Shown here: positions 1 to 12,514 of the stretch, piece after piece
How positions within the stretch are numbered: the stretch's first letter is position 1
Layout: the number at the start of each line of letters is the position of its first letter
Assembly: GCA_907164885.2 (NCBI GenBank)
Contig: OU015496.1
Coordinates: forward strand, 105,524,315 to 105,588,314
Direction of reading: 5' to 3'
Source of the DNA: Dolomedes plantarius
Taxonomy: Eukaryota > Arthropoda > Arachnida > Araneae > Dolomedidae
DNA length: 64,000 bases
Program-made: the position numbers and the translations under genes
Notes under the pieces: generated by a model
What the model was told of the DNA's origin: nothing
What the model saw: the letters and a program-made list of their open reading frames with translations, nothing else
Database searches by the model: none

Positions 1-219
1 AGTGGGTGTTGCCATTTGAAAATTTCGAGTTTTTGTACCTATAACCGTAAACGAGCGCGCCACTTTGTTGCCATTCACAGAATCCTGAGCTCATACCTCT
101 GAATAACTATATCTGAAATCTCATCTCGATCGGTAGAACGAAACAGCCGCTAGAAGTCCATATATCGGCAAAGTTTCTTCATGACCACCCTGTATGTATA
201 TATATATATATATATATAT
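1..219. repeat. Terminal piece of an unidentified repeat, then a (TA)n run
   Basis: The window opens inside a stretch with more CpG than what follows. It ends at about 193 with ACCACCCTGTA, which on the other strand reads TACAGGGTGGT. That start resembles the TACAGGGT ends seen at 8,453 and 47,659, so this is probably one end of a Tc1/mariner-like or similar element whose other end is outside the window. A pure TA run follows to about 219. No coding sequence is recognisable. Confidence 0.35.
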
Positions 220-2340
220 GAGCTTAAAAGGCTGTTTTGTTCCAACAGGAATACAAAACTCTCAAGAGTCATTTAAATAAGCATTTACACTATATGAACA
301 CTAAATGAACATTACACTATAAAATACGGATAAACAAATTAAATTTAAAAATAAAACCCATCATTTTTCTATTTCTCAGTTTTATGTTACAGAAAAAGTT
401 TTAAAATATTTTCGGGGTAAGATATTTGGATCAGATAGGAATGGGACATTTTCACTCGACATTATCTGTTTTTATGTGTTTTCTGACTGGTTTGCAGGGT
501 AAACTTATGTACATATACTTATTTAACAGTTTTCAATTAAACCAATTTTGTTTCGACGTACCTAATTACTTGCATTTTTTCCATAACACACTGCTTCTTA
601 AAATTCACAATACAAATTAATAATGGCAACTCGATTCAAACTAATTGATGTAGCTCAGGCATCGGGGCAACGGTGTATATAGTAATGTATGATTGTCTCT
701 ATGAACAGTTTTCAAATGCATTTATGAAGTTGTTCAACACATTCAAAATCTCCATTGATTCGTTCTTAATTTTCCTTATAATTTAAGATGAACTTGAAAG
801 AAAGTTTTAGAAATGATTAGTGATACTATTTATGTGAGAATTTTTTTTAAAAATTTATAAACTGTCAGACAAAATTTCCATTTAGACGGTCATAAAGTCT
901 TAACTTTTCTTTAATTTCGAATGTTTTGACTAAACGTAAACCTGTTCTGAGATTTTATAATTAACTTAATATTGAACTCTAATTCTACTACTAATAAAAT
1001 TATTTGCCTCCATTTTTGCCCAAATGCAACTATTTTTTATTCAATCGTTTTCCTAACTAAAACTTATTTTATCGACAAAACTAGAAAAATTTAAGGTAAA
1101 ACTGAAAACTGTTATTACAATTTAGTTTAATTTCTATTTATTATGATTGCATTTTGGAATTTGGGTGCACGTTGCACCCGATTAAACACGTAATTGATTT
1201 AGGTGGTGTTAACGGGATTCAAATTCCCTGAATTATGATAGTTATGCTAATAACAACACAAAAATAATTACATCTGTTCATTTACAATTTTAGTGCATAT
1301 AATTTGCACTGATATTGCAAGTATAATATTTGTAATTGAAAGTCAATCACAAATGTTATATTTGCTCAAATGTTTTTGTACTTTGCCACTTTTTCAATCT
1401 TTTTCGGTTAACTCAACTAAAGTTTAACTAATTATTCATATTATTGAACACTGATTTGTCTACAAATATTATTTATAACATTACTCTTTCGTTTAAACGC
1501 AGAATAGTGAAACCGGTTGCTTTAATCTGTCATACGCAATATTAGTTTTAATATTTGATAGTTGATTTCTTTCCTAAATAACTTGTTACATTCTGCTTAC
1601 ATTTATCATTCAATAGATGTAATTGAAATGGATTCAAATGTGCCAACTGCTCCGAAATACGGGGAGTTTTTCCCAACAAAAATGTTGAATGCATGTATAT
1701 TCCAGGTATTTTGACAAATGGAACAGCAGTGCTGAAATGCGTTTTCCAACGAAATATTTCTTCTCTTCCTCACTTTTATCAACGAGAAATTAGTTTTGAA
1801 AGGAATAATCTCAGAAAACCTCAAATCTTCAAGGAATTGTTCAGATGATTGCAGTAAATTTTGGGGCGATGTTGCAGATATTTTGAATTCTAATTTCGAT
1901 TTCAGTCGGATGAGGTATTTACCCAGGCAAACGCAGAATCGCCCTAAATGGACAGTGTGATTTTATGTTATCCCGCTCACTAGTAGAACCGGATATAAAA
2001 AAAAGCTTATATTTGGCGATCGTGGGATTCACCTGATACATGTAACATCTTTGCAGTAAAACACAACTTATAATATGTATAGTAAGTGCCTATAGTAGTG
2101 CTTTTAAACATTCTTAGCAATCATCATACATTTTTATAGGTTTATTAGAGATATATAAAGTGTCAAATTTATAGTGAAAATTTTCTGAAATTAAAATTAT
2201 GATAATTCAAGTACATTCTAAAGTGCTTATAGTTTTATTTACTTAAAAATATTTCATTTATCTTTTGTATATTTTATAGAAAATCTGACAAATCGAAATT
2301 TTTTATATACAAAAGTTTTCACAAATTTTTATTTCACTCT
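220..2340. other. AT-rich intergenic DNA, no feature seen
   Basis: Only short, low-complexity open frames occur on either strand and none resembles a protein. No inverted repeats, SINE boxes or convincing splice-site pairs were found. Confidence 0.5.
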
Positions 2341-2420
2341 TTCAAATTTTGCGCCCCCCATGATTCGTGCGCCTGGAGAAGTTCGCTCCAACTGCTTCAC
2401 GGTAGCTACGCCCCTGCAGC
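2341..2420. repeat. GC-rich repeat fragment ending in a CTACGCCCCTG motif
   Basis: A short GC-rich island in AT-rich DNA reads GCGCCCCCCATGATTCG and ends GCTACGCCCCTGCAG. Such tails are familiar from interspersed repeats of arthropods. The class cannot be assigned from this piece. Confidence 0.25.
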
Positions 2421-2553
2421 GAATCCATATCTCAGAAACTTGAGGACACAAACTCTAGGAGTTCATTTCGATGCCTTCGCTTAAAATATATAATTTCGAT
2501 ATGGTCCAGTTTCTGTAAGCTTTAATTTTCTTGATGATTCTCTAACCTTTTAG

Positions 2554-2604
2554 CCGCCCCCACCTGAAGTGGTCAGAGCGTTCACCGGAGAGCACCACTT
2601 GGAG
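2554..2604 (+). CDS. Possible short exon of an unknown gene
   Basis: A pyrimidine-rich tract ending TTTTAG precedes 51 bases with one long-open frame, 17 codons reading PPPPEVVRAFTGEHHLE, followed directly by a GTAGGT donor. Length divisible by three, a good acceptor and donor, and higher GC than the flanks make it look like a small phase-0 cassette exon. No neighbouring exon in a matching phase was found and the peptide is not recognised. It may equally be part of a repeat or chance. Confidence 0.2.
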
Positions 2605-2960
2605 GTAGGTTACGAAGCCGCTTTCCATAAATCACCACCGCCTTACGCTCCCGATGGTATTGGAAACGTAGTTCGGTGGCTGCGCCTGGTGGTATGGCTG
2701 GAAGATGCTTACTGATAGGTGGAAGAAAGATGGTGGTAGGAGGATGGCTGTATCTGATGAAAAGACAATGTTCGGTGTTTTGTTAATGTCATAATCGGGA
2801 GTGTGAGTCATCATCGGTAATAAAGTCATAAAATTCGAGAATAGAGTGCAACAGTTGTAATAGTGCACTGCATTTGTCAAGATAGGTAAAAATAGGACGC
2901 AATTGATGCAAAGAAAAGATAGTCGATGTTCAGTGACGCCGCAGAGACAACGCCATTTAC

Positions 2961-3281
2961 GGCTCATACAGTCTCTTGCGATAAAGGAAGACCTGGACAA
3001 TTGAAAAATTAGCCAACTTCTGCCACTTGAGCACACGCTTTTTGCCCTTTCGGCTAAAAGTGTTGAAAATAAGTCGAAAGTCCGTAAGTCGAAACAGGTA
3101 CGGTTTGACATCATACAAGTCAACTTCTTTATCATGCAACAAACGACTCCAAGTCCGTAACAAAGTAGCGTGTTGCTCTCGGAGCCAGAGCTGAGCGACG
3201 TCAATGATAGGCATGCGGCGATGCATATTTGCGAATGTTTCTTGGACTTCGGGCATAAACGAGAAGCAGTCGTACATAGAC
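2961..3281 (-). CDS. Possible internal exon of an unrecognised minus-strand gene
   Basis: On the minus strand an acceptor (TTGCTTTCCAG) at 3,282 leads into an open frame of about 106 codons that reads like a folded protein: mixed hydrophobic and charged, with segments such as MYDCFSFMPEVQETF and VKPYLFRLTDFRLIF. Codon third positions are richer in G/C than the flanks. The frame ends at a stop at 2,957-2,959, but a GTAAAT donor just before it (exon end 2,961) would skip that stop. No domain family is recognised. The next exon was not found, so it could be an isolated exon, a gene fragment or part of an old mobile element. Confidence 0.3.
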
Positions 3282-3494
3282 CTGGAAAGCAAGCAAATAT
3301 TCGTTATACTTTCATTACAAAATCATTCATTTGAAGATGAAAACTTTTAGACTTTGATGACATCAATTGTTTTTTCAGATGTCTGTTTCTGGTTTCTTGG
3401 GGACCTCTAGCAACTGAATGAACATTTTCCTTTTAAAAAGTGTTTACATTTTGAAGTCATATTGTAATCCCTATCAGTCGCTGTAATTTAGGTA

Positions 3495-3849
3495 TACATG
3501 TATTCCTCGACTTACGACCGAAATTTCATTTTTTTAAACTTATTTTTATTTTTATTTTCTCAAAAATATTGGTCCTCGAATGTACATTAAATACCTATAT
3601 ATATATTAAATAATTATTAAAAAATATGATTAAATAATTATTATATAAGTAGTGATGGCGAAGAATAATTTATATGTTCTAAATAAAGTATAGTGTATTT
3701 CAAATTACGTATGTATATATGAAAGTAATAAATATATGTATGTACATACACAAAAAACTTTTTTGTTTGAAACTCGATTTACGACCAAATCAACTTACGA
3801 ACAATTTCTCGGTCCCTATCTCGGTCGAAAGTCGAGGTATATATCTGTA
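3495..3849. mobile_element. MITE with CCTCGACTTACGACC inverted termini
   Basis: The left end reads TACATGTATTCCTCGACTT and the right end, on the opposite strand, TACAGATATATACCTCGACTT, each continuing into CGACC. A second pair (ACGACCAAATC and CTTACGAAC) lies just inside. About 355 bp, no coding capacity, TA at both ends. This fits a non-autonomous Tc1/mariner or pogo-type element; the parent transposase is not in the window. Confidence 0.65.
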
Positions 3850-4407
3850 TTCTTTTAATTAATTAATATTTTTAACTTAGAAAAATTCGATACCATAACT
3901 GATTTTTGCTAGAAATTAATTTACCACTCCGTTATTTGTAAACGGATTAAGTTATATCATCTCTAAATAACATACGCCTCACATTCATGAGCTCGCAGTG
4001 GAAGTTGAATCTGCGCCAGACCGTATGCTAGCTCCACCTGCTCATCAGAAGTCAGATTTCGACAAGCAGGAATTTCAAATATTTACTATAGCAGAGGTTT
4101 ATTTTGAGAGATAATTGAATTAAATATTTCCAACCGTACAAGAAACTCATAATTCCAGAAACGGAAGAAATTATTCCTCATAATTTTTCAAAAGGTAATA
4201 ACCGTTGTGATCAAAGGATGCTTCCGAACACAACATTCTCGGTCGATTTGCCGTAATTCAAAATCCGAGGGTGTTTTATTTTCTTTTCATTTCCGTCAAC
4301 TTAGAGTCTACATTAAACCACACCGAAGTTCCTGAAGAATATCGATATAAAGACTCTCGCTGTTTCGATTAACTTTTCCTCTCTGAGGCTGATATGTATC
4401 ATGCTAC

Positions 4408-4900
4408 AACGCCCGATTTAGAAAATTCGGGACTATAGACACAACTCAGGATGGGGGCCCCCTAACACTGATGTGGGCGTAAAATTTCCAAAGTTGACAC
4501 ACAAAAAAAAATAATCATGAATCATTGTGAAAGTACTATTTTACCAAGAATCGGCTATTTGAAGCGTAGAAGCCTAGAACATTATCAAATAACAAAAAGC
4601 AATACAACATATTAACTTCATCATTAAAACACCAATACAATGCAACCAGAAAAATTTATTAATCCCTTATATACACTATAACATACTACATATGATGAAC
4701 CATACGTATAACTATACATATGAACCAATCAATTAAATTTGAAAGGATATATAAAAAAAAATTGCTATTAAAAAAGGTAGCATAAAAAAAATTTCAATTG
4801 GGAATTTTTTCTTTCGTTTCTTTAAAATTAAAATATTTGTGGGTCCCCCAACATTCGGGGGCCCCTAGGCACGAGCCTAATGGAAAATCAGGGCCTGATC
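4408..4900. mobile_element. Probable non-autonomous DNA transposon with GGGGCCCC-type ends
   Basis: The left part has CGCCCGATTTAG followed by GATGGGGGCCCCC; the right part has GGGGGCCCCTAGGCACG followed by AAATCAGGGCCTGA. Read inward these are imperfect inverted repeats (CGCCCGATTT against GGCCCTGATTT, then GGGGGCCCC). The interior is AT-rich without coding sequence. The exact boundaries and superfamily are uncertain; hAT is one possibility. Confidence 0.35.
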
Positions 4901-6051
4901 ATGCATGCATGCCGAAGTGTAGTTCAGAGTAAACAGACTCTCAAGTAAACTATTTATGCGTAGCCAAATTTATTGAACGTATAATTAGAATTTGAGGTTA
5001 GGAAGAGGCATATAACTTTGAATTTTTCCCTCCGACGAGCTTTCGAATTTCGGTGAAATATATTAGTTGTTTCGAAAAACATGGCGCTTAAAATTCCTGA
5101 CAGATGAGAGCGCTATCTGATCGCGGAGGAGATCGGTTTATAAATGTCCAATCGAAAGGCGACTTCACTGAATAACAATAACACATTGAACGAAAAAGAA
5201 AACTGAATAGCAAACATTAAAGCCTATGAAAACTTAAAAATGAACGAGACTTTTGAGCTTGCGATTGTTTTACTTGCTGCAATACTGCTGTGATGCTACG
5301 AAATGGGCGTGACTCATAGAGGAAAATCACAAAAAAATATACAAAAAATTTTAAGCAGGACGAGGAGTTTTTAGTACTCGAAACGTCAGAAAGCGGAAGA
5401 AATGCGGAAATTTTTAGATATGGAACAAAAAAAAATGGAGAATAGAAATGTTTCCTTCCCAGTTTTAAAAAATTGTTTTAATTTGTGGTGGTTTCGAATC
5501 GATGAAACCATTTTTTTTTTAATCACTCTTGACCTCACTGACCTTTTCTTGGGTTGTTTCAGACCTCCGGTTGGGAACCCCTGCTCTGGACGATGCACTT
5601 TTAAGAAGGAAAAATTAATCTAGATTAATCTAAAATTAATCTTAAAATTAATCTTTAGATCTTCTTAGTCTTAGATTTAAAGAATAAGAGCGAAAACATT
5701 TTTGTATGTAAAGTAAGAATGTTTGAAAAAAAAACAGTGATATTGTGTAGCTTGTACCAAAACAGTCAATGAATGAGTGCTTACAGTTCAAATTTGTGAT
5801 GTCTTTTTAGATTATGTCTTGCTTCTTTTCTTTCAGAAACTGCATGACGCCCGAATCTATAGAGAGAGAAAATGAGGAACGTCAGAAAACAAGATTCTCT
5901 AAATATTTCTATATTTATAAATGAATGACGTCAAAAACCAGAAAAAGAACATAAGGACGGAAATCGGGATGTTGCAGAAACGTCTGTTTCACTGCCTTAA
6001 CTGTGAAATTCGATTGCTCAGTAATTCTTTTTGAGAAAAGGTGACTTGAAA
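4901..6051. other. Intergenic DNA, no gene seen
   Basis: AT-rich sequence with no supportable coding exon. Near 5,570 the phrase GGTTGGGAACCCCTGCTCT matches the terminal sequence of hAT-type elements such as the one at 44.3-45.0 kb, but no partner end was found, so only a possible relic end is noted. Confidence 0.35.
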
Positions 6052-7077
6052 ATGTCTCAACAACGTGATTTACCGGAATCCATGGCATGGCGTATTATAG
6101 GCACACTTGAATTCGGGCAAAAAAAACATAGTGTCGCGGACGCTGTTGGAGTCGCCAGAAGTGTCGTTGCAAGGCTGTGGAATCGATTCCAAGAAACGGG
6201 GAAAGTTAGACGTCGACCAGGGCAAGGTCGGCCACGCGCCACTGCAGCAATTGATGACCGGTATATACTGTTAACAGCTCGTCGAAACAGAACAGACAAT
6301 GCTACTCAGCTGCAAACACAGTTGCTCTTGGCAACAGGACGAAGGGTGTCCAGCCAAACAGTACGTAATAGGCTTCATCAGGGAGGTCTCTATGCACGTA
6401 GGCCAATGGTCTGCATTCCGTTGACCTCACGCCACCGTGCGGCCCGAAGAAGATGCGCTGCTGAACATCGAGATTGGGAGCAACATGATTGGAGCCAAGT
6501 GCTGTTTACAGACGAGTCCCGATTCAGTCTGGAGTGTGACACCCGACGTGTTTTGGTATGGAGGGAAAGGGGCACTCGAAATAACCCCACATTCGTTCGT
6601 GAAAGGTCATAATACAGACGAGCTGGTTTTATGGTATGGGGCGGAATCAGCATAGGTGGACGTACGGACCTGCATATCATTCGGAATGGTACTTCGACGG
6701 CCCGAAGGTATGCAGACGAGATACTGAGACCTCATGTCATACCTTACGCTGCAGCCATTGGAGATTCCTTTGTTTTCCAGCATGATAATGCCAGACCGCA
6801 TACAGCTCGTCTTGTGGAGAACATGCTTGAAGCTGAAACAATACATCGTATGGAATGGCCAGCGTGCTCTCCTGACCTGAATCCAATCGAGCATGTTTGG
6901 GACATGCTCGGACGACGCATTGCTGCGAGACCTTCTTTTACTCTCCGAGACTTGGAGATTGCATTTCTTGAGGAGTGGAACAGTATCCCCCAAAGTCTTA
7001 TCGATAACATCATCGCATCCATGGAAAACAGGTGTGCAGCAGTCTTAGCTGTTCGAGGAGACCACATGCCATATTAA
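6052..7077 (+). pseudogene. Tc1/mariner DD34E transposase with one nonsense codon
   Basis: A 342-codon frame runs from ATG at 6,052 (MSQQRDLPESMAW) to TAA at 7,075. It has a paired helix-turn-helix region (VGVARSVVARLWNRF), a GRPR-like linker (GQGRPRA), the catalytic blocks FTDESRF and FQHDNARPH, and [14 protein letters not shown]. The spacing from the second Asp to the Glu is 34 residues. Transposases of this family cut and paste their own element at TA. The only break is an in-frame TAA at 6,610-6,612 (codon 187), after which the same frame continues, so it is a recent pseudogene by a point mutation. Clean inverted repeats were not identified. The start at 6,052 is preferred over one at 6,031 because family members begin near this point. 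Confidence 0.9.
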
Positions 7078-9690
7078 AAATATTGCATCATTTCTAAACA
7101 ATACTTTTTTTATCGTTTACATGTAACCAAATTGTTACCCTAAATCATCTTTTCATGTTTTTTCCATATTTTCAAAGAATTAAAGCTTAATTACAAATTT
7201 GTTTACGTCTTTTTTCTGTACTGCGCATTGATACGCGTGTACTATCCATTTTATGCCAATACGTGGCTGTCTCGCACGGTTTTCTTAACTTCTTAGCTTG
7301 CTCCCCTAATTTTTTTTAGCAGTGTAATTAGGAAGGAAGGTGTTAGTTCTACTTAAGGCATTTCAAGGCGCAACATCTGAAACTCATTTCTTAGTCTTTT
7401 GTTTGTTTGTTTGTGTTTTTAGTTTTCAATATTTTTTTAACAATGCGGGGGCACTTGTAATCAAGCATTGGCCTATACTACGCCGCAATTTTACTGCCCA
7501 TTTTATTATGGGGGCACCATATAGGCGGACAGCATTACCCCATATGAAGGGACGACACGAACGGCGGCATTTTTCGTGGCGCAACGCCATGATTCAATCT
7601 GAGCACCCTCAGCACCGAAAACCAGCGCGCTGTACCACAGGACCACCACAAGCCCAGTTTTCAATATAATTCAATCACAAAGTTTAAAATATTTATAATA
7701 GCTCACTTAAACAACCTTCACGTTTGAAGTTTTATCAGAGAATGTGCAAATAATAGAACGCCTGTCCACTTCCTCTGTTACGGCACAAGAATCATAACAA
7801 TGATGACTAACTAAAAAATTTCAATTGTTTGGATCTATTTGTTTCCGTATTTATCTCAAGAATGGTAAATATATTCAATTATTTCAATTTCTTAAACTAG
7901 TATAAACAAAAACTGAAATAGTACAATCATATGAACATTGGCGGGTTATTCCATTTCAGGGGCCGAAGCGGAAACAAATTGGGGAGTAGGGGGTATACAG
8001 ATGTGTTATACGCACCTCCCTGCCAAGTTTGGCGATTTTGTGTTTGGCGTGGTAACCATGCGATTTTGGCGAGATTGTGTTATTTTGTGGCAACCCAGTT
8101 TGAGAGGCTAGTTGTGAGCATTTGTTTAAGTGATATAATATGGCGGCTATGTTGTTGCGAAATATTAATGACGTATTTTGGAAAGTATTAGATGTAGATT
8201 TTTGAGAGATAGACGTACTTTTTGGGGTTCTTAGGGGTATACAGTAGGAGGCTAAATGAGGTTTTTTGAGGTTTCAGGGGATTTTTGTGTTTAACATAGA
8301 GGTGATATAATGCAAATAGATCTTTTTTTATATTCTATTGTCAACACGTACCCAATTGAATTTGTGCTGTAATTTATGCTTAATGAAGAAATATATATTT
8401 AACCAAGGTGTATTTTATGTTTATTTAAATGAGTTATTAGTTGCATTATACAGGGTGTCCCAAAACGACCGCATAAACTGTCTAACATGTCTGCCTAACA
8501 TGTCTGCGGAAACCCCCTTGGCGACAAAAACTTTTGACTCCAACTTGTCGCCAAGGGAGGTACGTCTGACACATCTGTTCCATTGGGGGCTCCATCGGAT
8601 GTTTTTAAATATTCATTCACTTACATAAATACAAAAAAAAAGACTTGAATTTTTTTGGAAACTTTTTGTTTTTATATTCGGAACACTATAACAAAATAAA
8701 ACTTTAATGCAAGCAACAAGAAAGAATATTATTCTTGTTGCTTGAGGTGCGATTTGGAGGTCACTTTTTTACGAGGTCACATATTCATTGCATCATTAAA
8801 ACGTTATATAATACGTATAAAGCTATCATAAAGAAAATTGAATAGAAAATCAGTGAAAACACAGCACTCGAAAAGCGAATGAGCTCAAATAGGTACTGAC
8901 CATCGAGATAAGAATGATATAGAGACGGCGGGGTATCTAGGGTCAGGTGAAGGGTGTCGTTGTCGGTCCAGGTAGTGTTAGATCCTTATTTTTACTAGCC
9001 GTTTCGAAGATTCCATACATCTATGGAAACTATTATTCCCATATTACGGACATCAGAAGGTATAAGCAGCAATTAGAACTTATTAACATGTTCTTTTATT
9101 TAAAACTTGACACATAACATAAATTTACAATAATCGTTACGAAACCCGGCTCGTAGTTCATCGCAGTGAATTCGGAGCAGAGACGCGTGCGTACCACACT
9201 AGTACGGAAAGTGAAGTGAAGTTCGGTGTTCCAATGTCCGCGGCAATCCCCAATACTGCGCGAACCAGATGCGCAGAACGCGACGTCGGAGCTGTCTGCG
9301 AGTTGGGTTGCCACACATCTGTCCAATCACTATGCAGGCCATACACCCCAATTCTAGGAAATTCCAAGGAAAGTTGTATGTTTTTGCCTCCACAGTGTAC
9401 ACAACAGTGGTTACGTAAATAAAAAAAAATTAATAAGTGAGAAGCTAAAATGATTGGGTTAATTTGGGGGTCCGAGGCTTGCGATTTGATCACCTGTGTG
9501 GAAATCTGCCACTGTTGAAAGTAAACACTACGGCCCTGATAGAATCCTCTTTCTTGATTTATGTTATGAGGTAGCTCATAATTTCACTAAAGTAAAATTT
9601 AAACTATAGGGTAATGTCTCGCAGCATGTCACATCTCAACTCTTTCAGATTTTACTTCTTGTTTGGCGAGGAGTGGCAAAACATTTCATA
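7078..9690. other. Intergenic DNA with scattered repeat ends
   Basis: No gene is supportable. TACAGGGTGTCCCAAAACG at about 8,453 looks like the terminal repeat of a Tc1-like element, but no matching far end was seen. A short inverted pair, GCAAGCAACAAGAAAGAATA and ATTCTTGTTGCTTG, lies near 8,710-8,744. Open frames near 7.3, 7.9 and 9.1-9.5 kb overlap on both strands and resemble nothing. Confidence 0.35.
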
Positions 9691-9697
9691 ATTTAAC

Positions 9698-9973
9698 ATG
9701 GCGTTCAATGAGCATTCTTACAGCTTGTTGAATAAAATGCTCTCAGATTGCGCAAAGTTTTTAGATACGGTATCTAAACAAAGGTATATCACTAAATTAA
9801 ACCTTCAGGTACAGCCCGGAAAGGTTTATACGGTATGTGACCCGTATTTATTGACAGAGGAAGACTGGAGTTACGATACAAGACGCCGGCCTGAAGTAAC
9901 TTATCCTGATATCTATACATATCTCAACATAATAATAATCATTCTCAACGAAAGAAGGATTATATTCTCTTAA
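9698..9973 (+). CDS. Possible coding fragment with a PEVTYPDIYTYL motif
   Basis: An open frame of 91 codons starts at ATG 9,698. Its first 77 or so residues look protein-like (SYSLLNKMLSDCAKFLDTV, then PGKVYTVCDPYLL and RRPEVTYPDIYTYL), and the last 14 are low-complexity Ile-rich sequence probably read through from non-coding DNA. The pattern of acidic and aromatic residues followed by YPDIYxYL is reminiscent of a block seen in transposon-derived zinc-finger proteins, but this is recall, not a match I can verify. It may be a first exon or a domesticated or decayed fragment. No clear donor was seen. Confidence 0.3.
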   Translation: MAFNEHSYSLLNKMLSDCAKFLDTVSKQRYITKLNLQVQPGKVYTVCDPYLLTEEDWSYDTRRRPEVTYPDIYTYLNIIIIILNERRIIFS

Positions 9974-10799
9974 ACCTTGCGAAATATTGAAAAAAAGTGT
10001 TAAAATACCTGTTACATACAACTAATATGAGGAATTTTATAAATAAACTTAAATTATTTAACTCAAAATGAAGGCATCGTCCAAAAACACATGCAAACGC
10101 ATAGGAACTGCTTCTGTTTTCTGCCACCCGATAATGACGTCATCTATAGTAGAAGAAAACTGACGTAGCCAGTGACGTTGCGACGTTTCGCCTTAATGAG
10201 CCATTCAATTTCGATATTCATTTTTGTGTGGATTTTCATTTTTGTGATGCATTTGGAAGAGCATAGTTCTCTAGGGCTAAAAAAAGCTTTAAGAAGGACT
10301 TTCTTGAAGTCTTGAGAGGTATGACGTCATATGGCGAGATTGCTAACTTCAGGGACGTGACAGAGACCGTATCACCCCGTTCTCCCGTGACCTTCGATTT
10401 CGAAGGTCACAGTTCTCGGAATTTTAAAAAACTCGGAACTTTAAATTAAATTTTAAACCTCGGGATTTTAAATTTGAGTACCCTTTCGACTCCGCGATAC
10501 TCCACGCATAAAGGGCACGTGTGATCGTCCCGAAAGCTAAGTTTTTTGTCGGTCGGTTGCAGTAAAATCCTTCGTACTGCCAACAAGCATTTCAAAAAGT
10601 CAAAACATCACAAAGAGTAAAATTCACGTTTTTCCAGGTTGTGCGCGAGTCAAATTACTCGACATGGAATAAACATCTTCTGCTTTGATGGGCTTGAAAA
10701 TCTGGAGGTGGTAATCCTCGACAAACAACGCAAAAGTATAAAATAATCTTACGATTTGTATAGTTTTTATAATTGAAAAACAAAATTTCTCACATAAAA

Positions 10800-11224
10800 A
10801 AGTGAACCCAGTCTCGACTTATACAGGGAGAAGGGAACTCGAGAAGCAAAACATTTTCACCAGAGCCGCTTGTCCAGCGCTCACCGTGTCACAAATCACT
10901 GCAAAACGTAGACTACAGTGCTACCAGGAACATAAGCCATGGAAAGCTGGTTAATGGAAACAAGTACTGTATTCAGATTAATTCATCTTGACACCATTCC
11001 CCACCTCTGGACGTGGTGACGTGTGGAGAACACCGCTGAAGCTTACAACCCAAACTCTCCTTCCGACAGTAAAGCATAATCGAGGTTCAGTCATGCTTTG
11101 GGCAGTCCTATCGTGGTTCTACGCTGGACCCATTAACACCTCGAGAGGGAGGATGACTAGCAGTGACTATGGAACAATTTTGGGCGACAATGTCCATTCA
11201 GTGACGCAGACATTGTTTTCTTAA
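10800..11224 (+). pseudogene. Decayed Tc1-like transposase fragment
   Basis: The frame at 10,988-11,224 reads GRGDVWRTPLKL, NRGSVMLWAVLSWF and AGPINTSRGRMTSSDYGTIL. This matches the central block of Tc1 transposases (VWR...P, GGGSVMVWG, GPI...G.....Y..IL). The stretch just upstream has the decayed region normally preceding it. The catalytic Asp blocks and C-terminus are missing or scrambled, so it is a dead internal fragment. Confidence 0.65.
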
Positions 11225-12514
11225 TTCTTTATTCCTTCACATAGATTATTAATATTATTATTATTATCATTATTTTCTTTGTTTTTTTATTAGACTTCAT
11301 AACAAGATGATGTCCGTTTGATTTTTACATTTTTTCCATGTTTTTTTAACTTGCTTTCTTGTTTGTGTGTTTGTCCAGTACAAATCTTGCAATTTTTAAC
11401 TAACTTCCCGACTAGCTAGACATTTGAAACTTTTAGAATAGCTCAGAACACGATGACAATGCATTTTTTAATACTTTTAGCCATCTTTAAGCAGATTTTT
11501 ACCATGTTTTTATTATTTTCAGTTAATTTTGTTTTGTAGACTGGTGCAGCCATCTATTAGCCGGAACAGGAACGAAAAGTTAAACGCAAGTTAACTTCCA
11601 ATTAACTTCATTTTCTTTCAAGTTCATGGGATAATTCATCAAAAAAAATTTTAAAAAGTATTTATTAATACATAGAATTGTCAAGTTTATATGATTCGAC
11701 AGAAAATTTAAAAACATAGTATATAAAAAGTTCTTTTTATCTTGTAATTATTCCTACTTCGTTAGTATCAATTTTGAAATCCCGACATAAACAAACTCTT
11801 AAGACTTACGAACTGAGGTTTTTAAATAAGACTGCTGAAAATTTGATACGCCAAGCACTGGAAGAAAGCCTTGAAAAACTGCTCATTTTTTTCTTGATTC
11901 AATTTAACGTATCTGCCTACATTGAAATTGCTGTTTTGGTGTAAAATTTGGAAAAAAAATTTTAATCCGTTCTTTCAAAGGCCAATCTTTCAGGGTTCTA
12001 AAACTATTTTACTTTGATTCATGCTATCATTGAATGAGAATGTATGGATCACTGAACGAACCAAAAGCGATATTAAAAGACCGGAAGGAACCTCTTTCGA
12101 TGCATTTTCGAGAATATTCATTTTGCAGTTACTTTTGTTTTGTTTGTTTTTAAAAAAAAGCTAGATATCAAACTGAAACTACGCAACAGAATCAAAACAA
12201 CGATGTAAACAAATGTGCTATGGTGCGGTGTGACGTCATATGTATCCACGTAGGAAAAGTAGCGTTTTTGAAAAAAGTAAATAGTGCGCGTTTAAAAACA
12301 AATTATGTTAAATTTTCGAGTTCTAAAACTAGAATATATATATATATATATATATAGTAAAAGACAAAGTTGAAAGTAAAAAACCAGTATATGCTTAAAA
12401 CCACTACAACCAGGAACAAAAAACATGAAAAGTATATATATATATATATATATATACATATTTTTCCATTTTCCATATCATAAATGTAAAATAAAATGTG
12501 TAAATTCCTCGTTA
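11225..12514. other. Intergenic DNA with two (TA)n tracts
   Basis: AT-rich sequence without a gene. Pure TA runs lie at about 12,333-12,356 and 12,434-12,456. A TGACGTCA-type palindrome occurs near 12,230. Confidence 0.4.

Noticed and set aside
2632..3204. 190-codon minus-strand open frame
   Set aside because: It overlaps the better-looking frame at 2,961-3,281 in another phase, and its Cys/Ser-rich sequence looks like a shadow.
10133..12240. Scattered TGACGTCA sites as a regulatory cluster
   Set aside because: Three isolated occurrences in repeat-rich DNA with no adjacent gene; only the paired LTR sites are reported.
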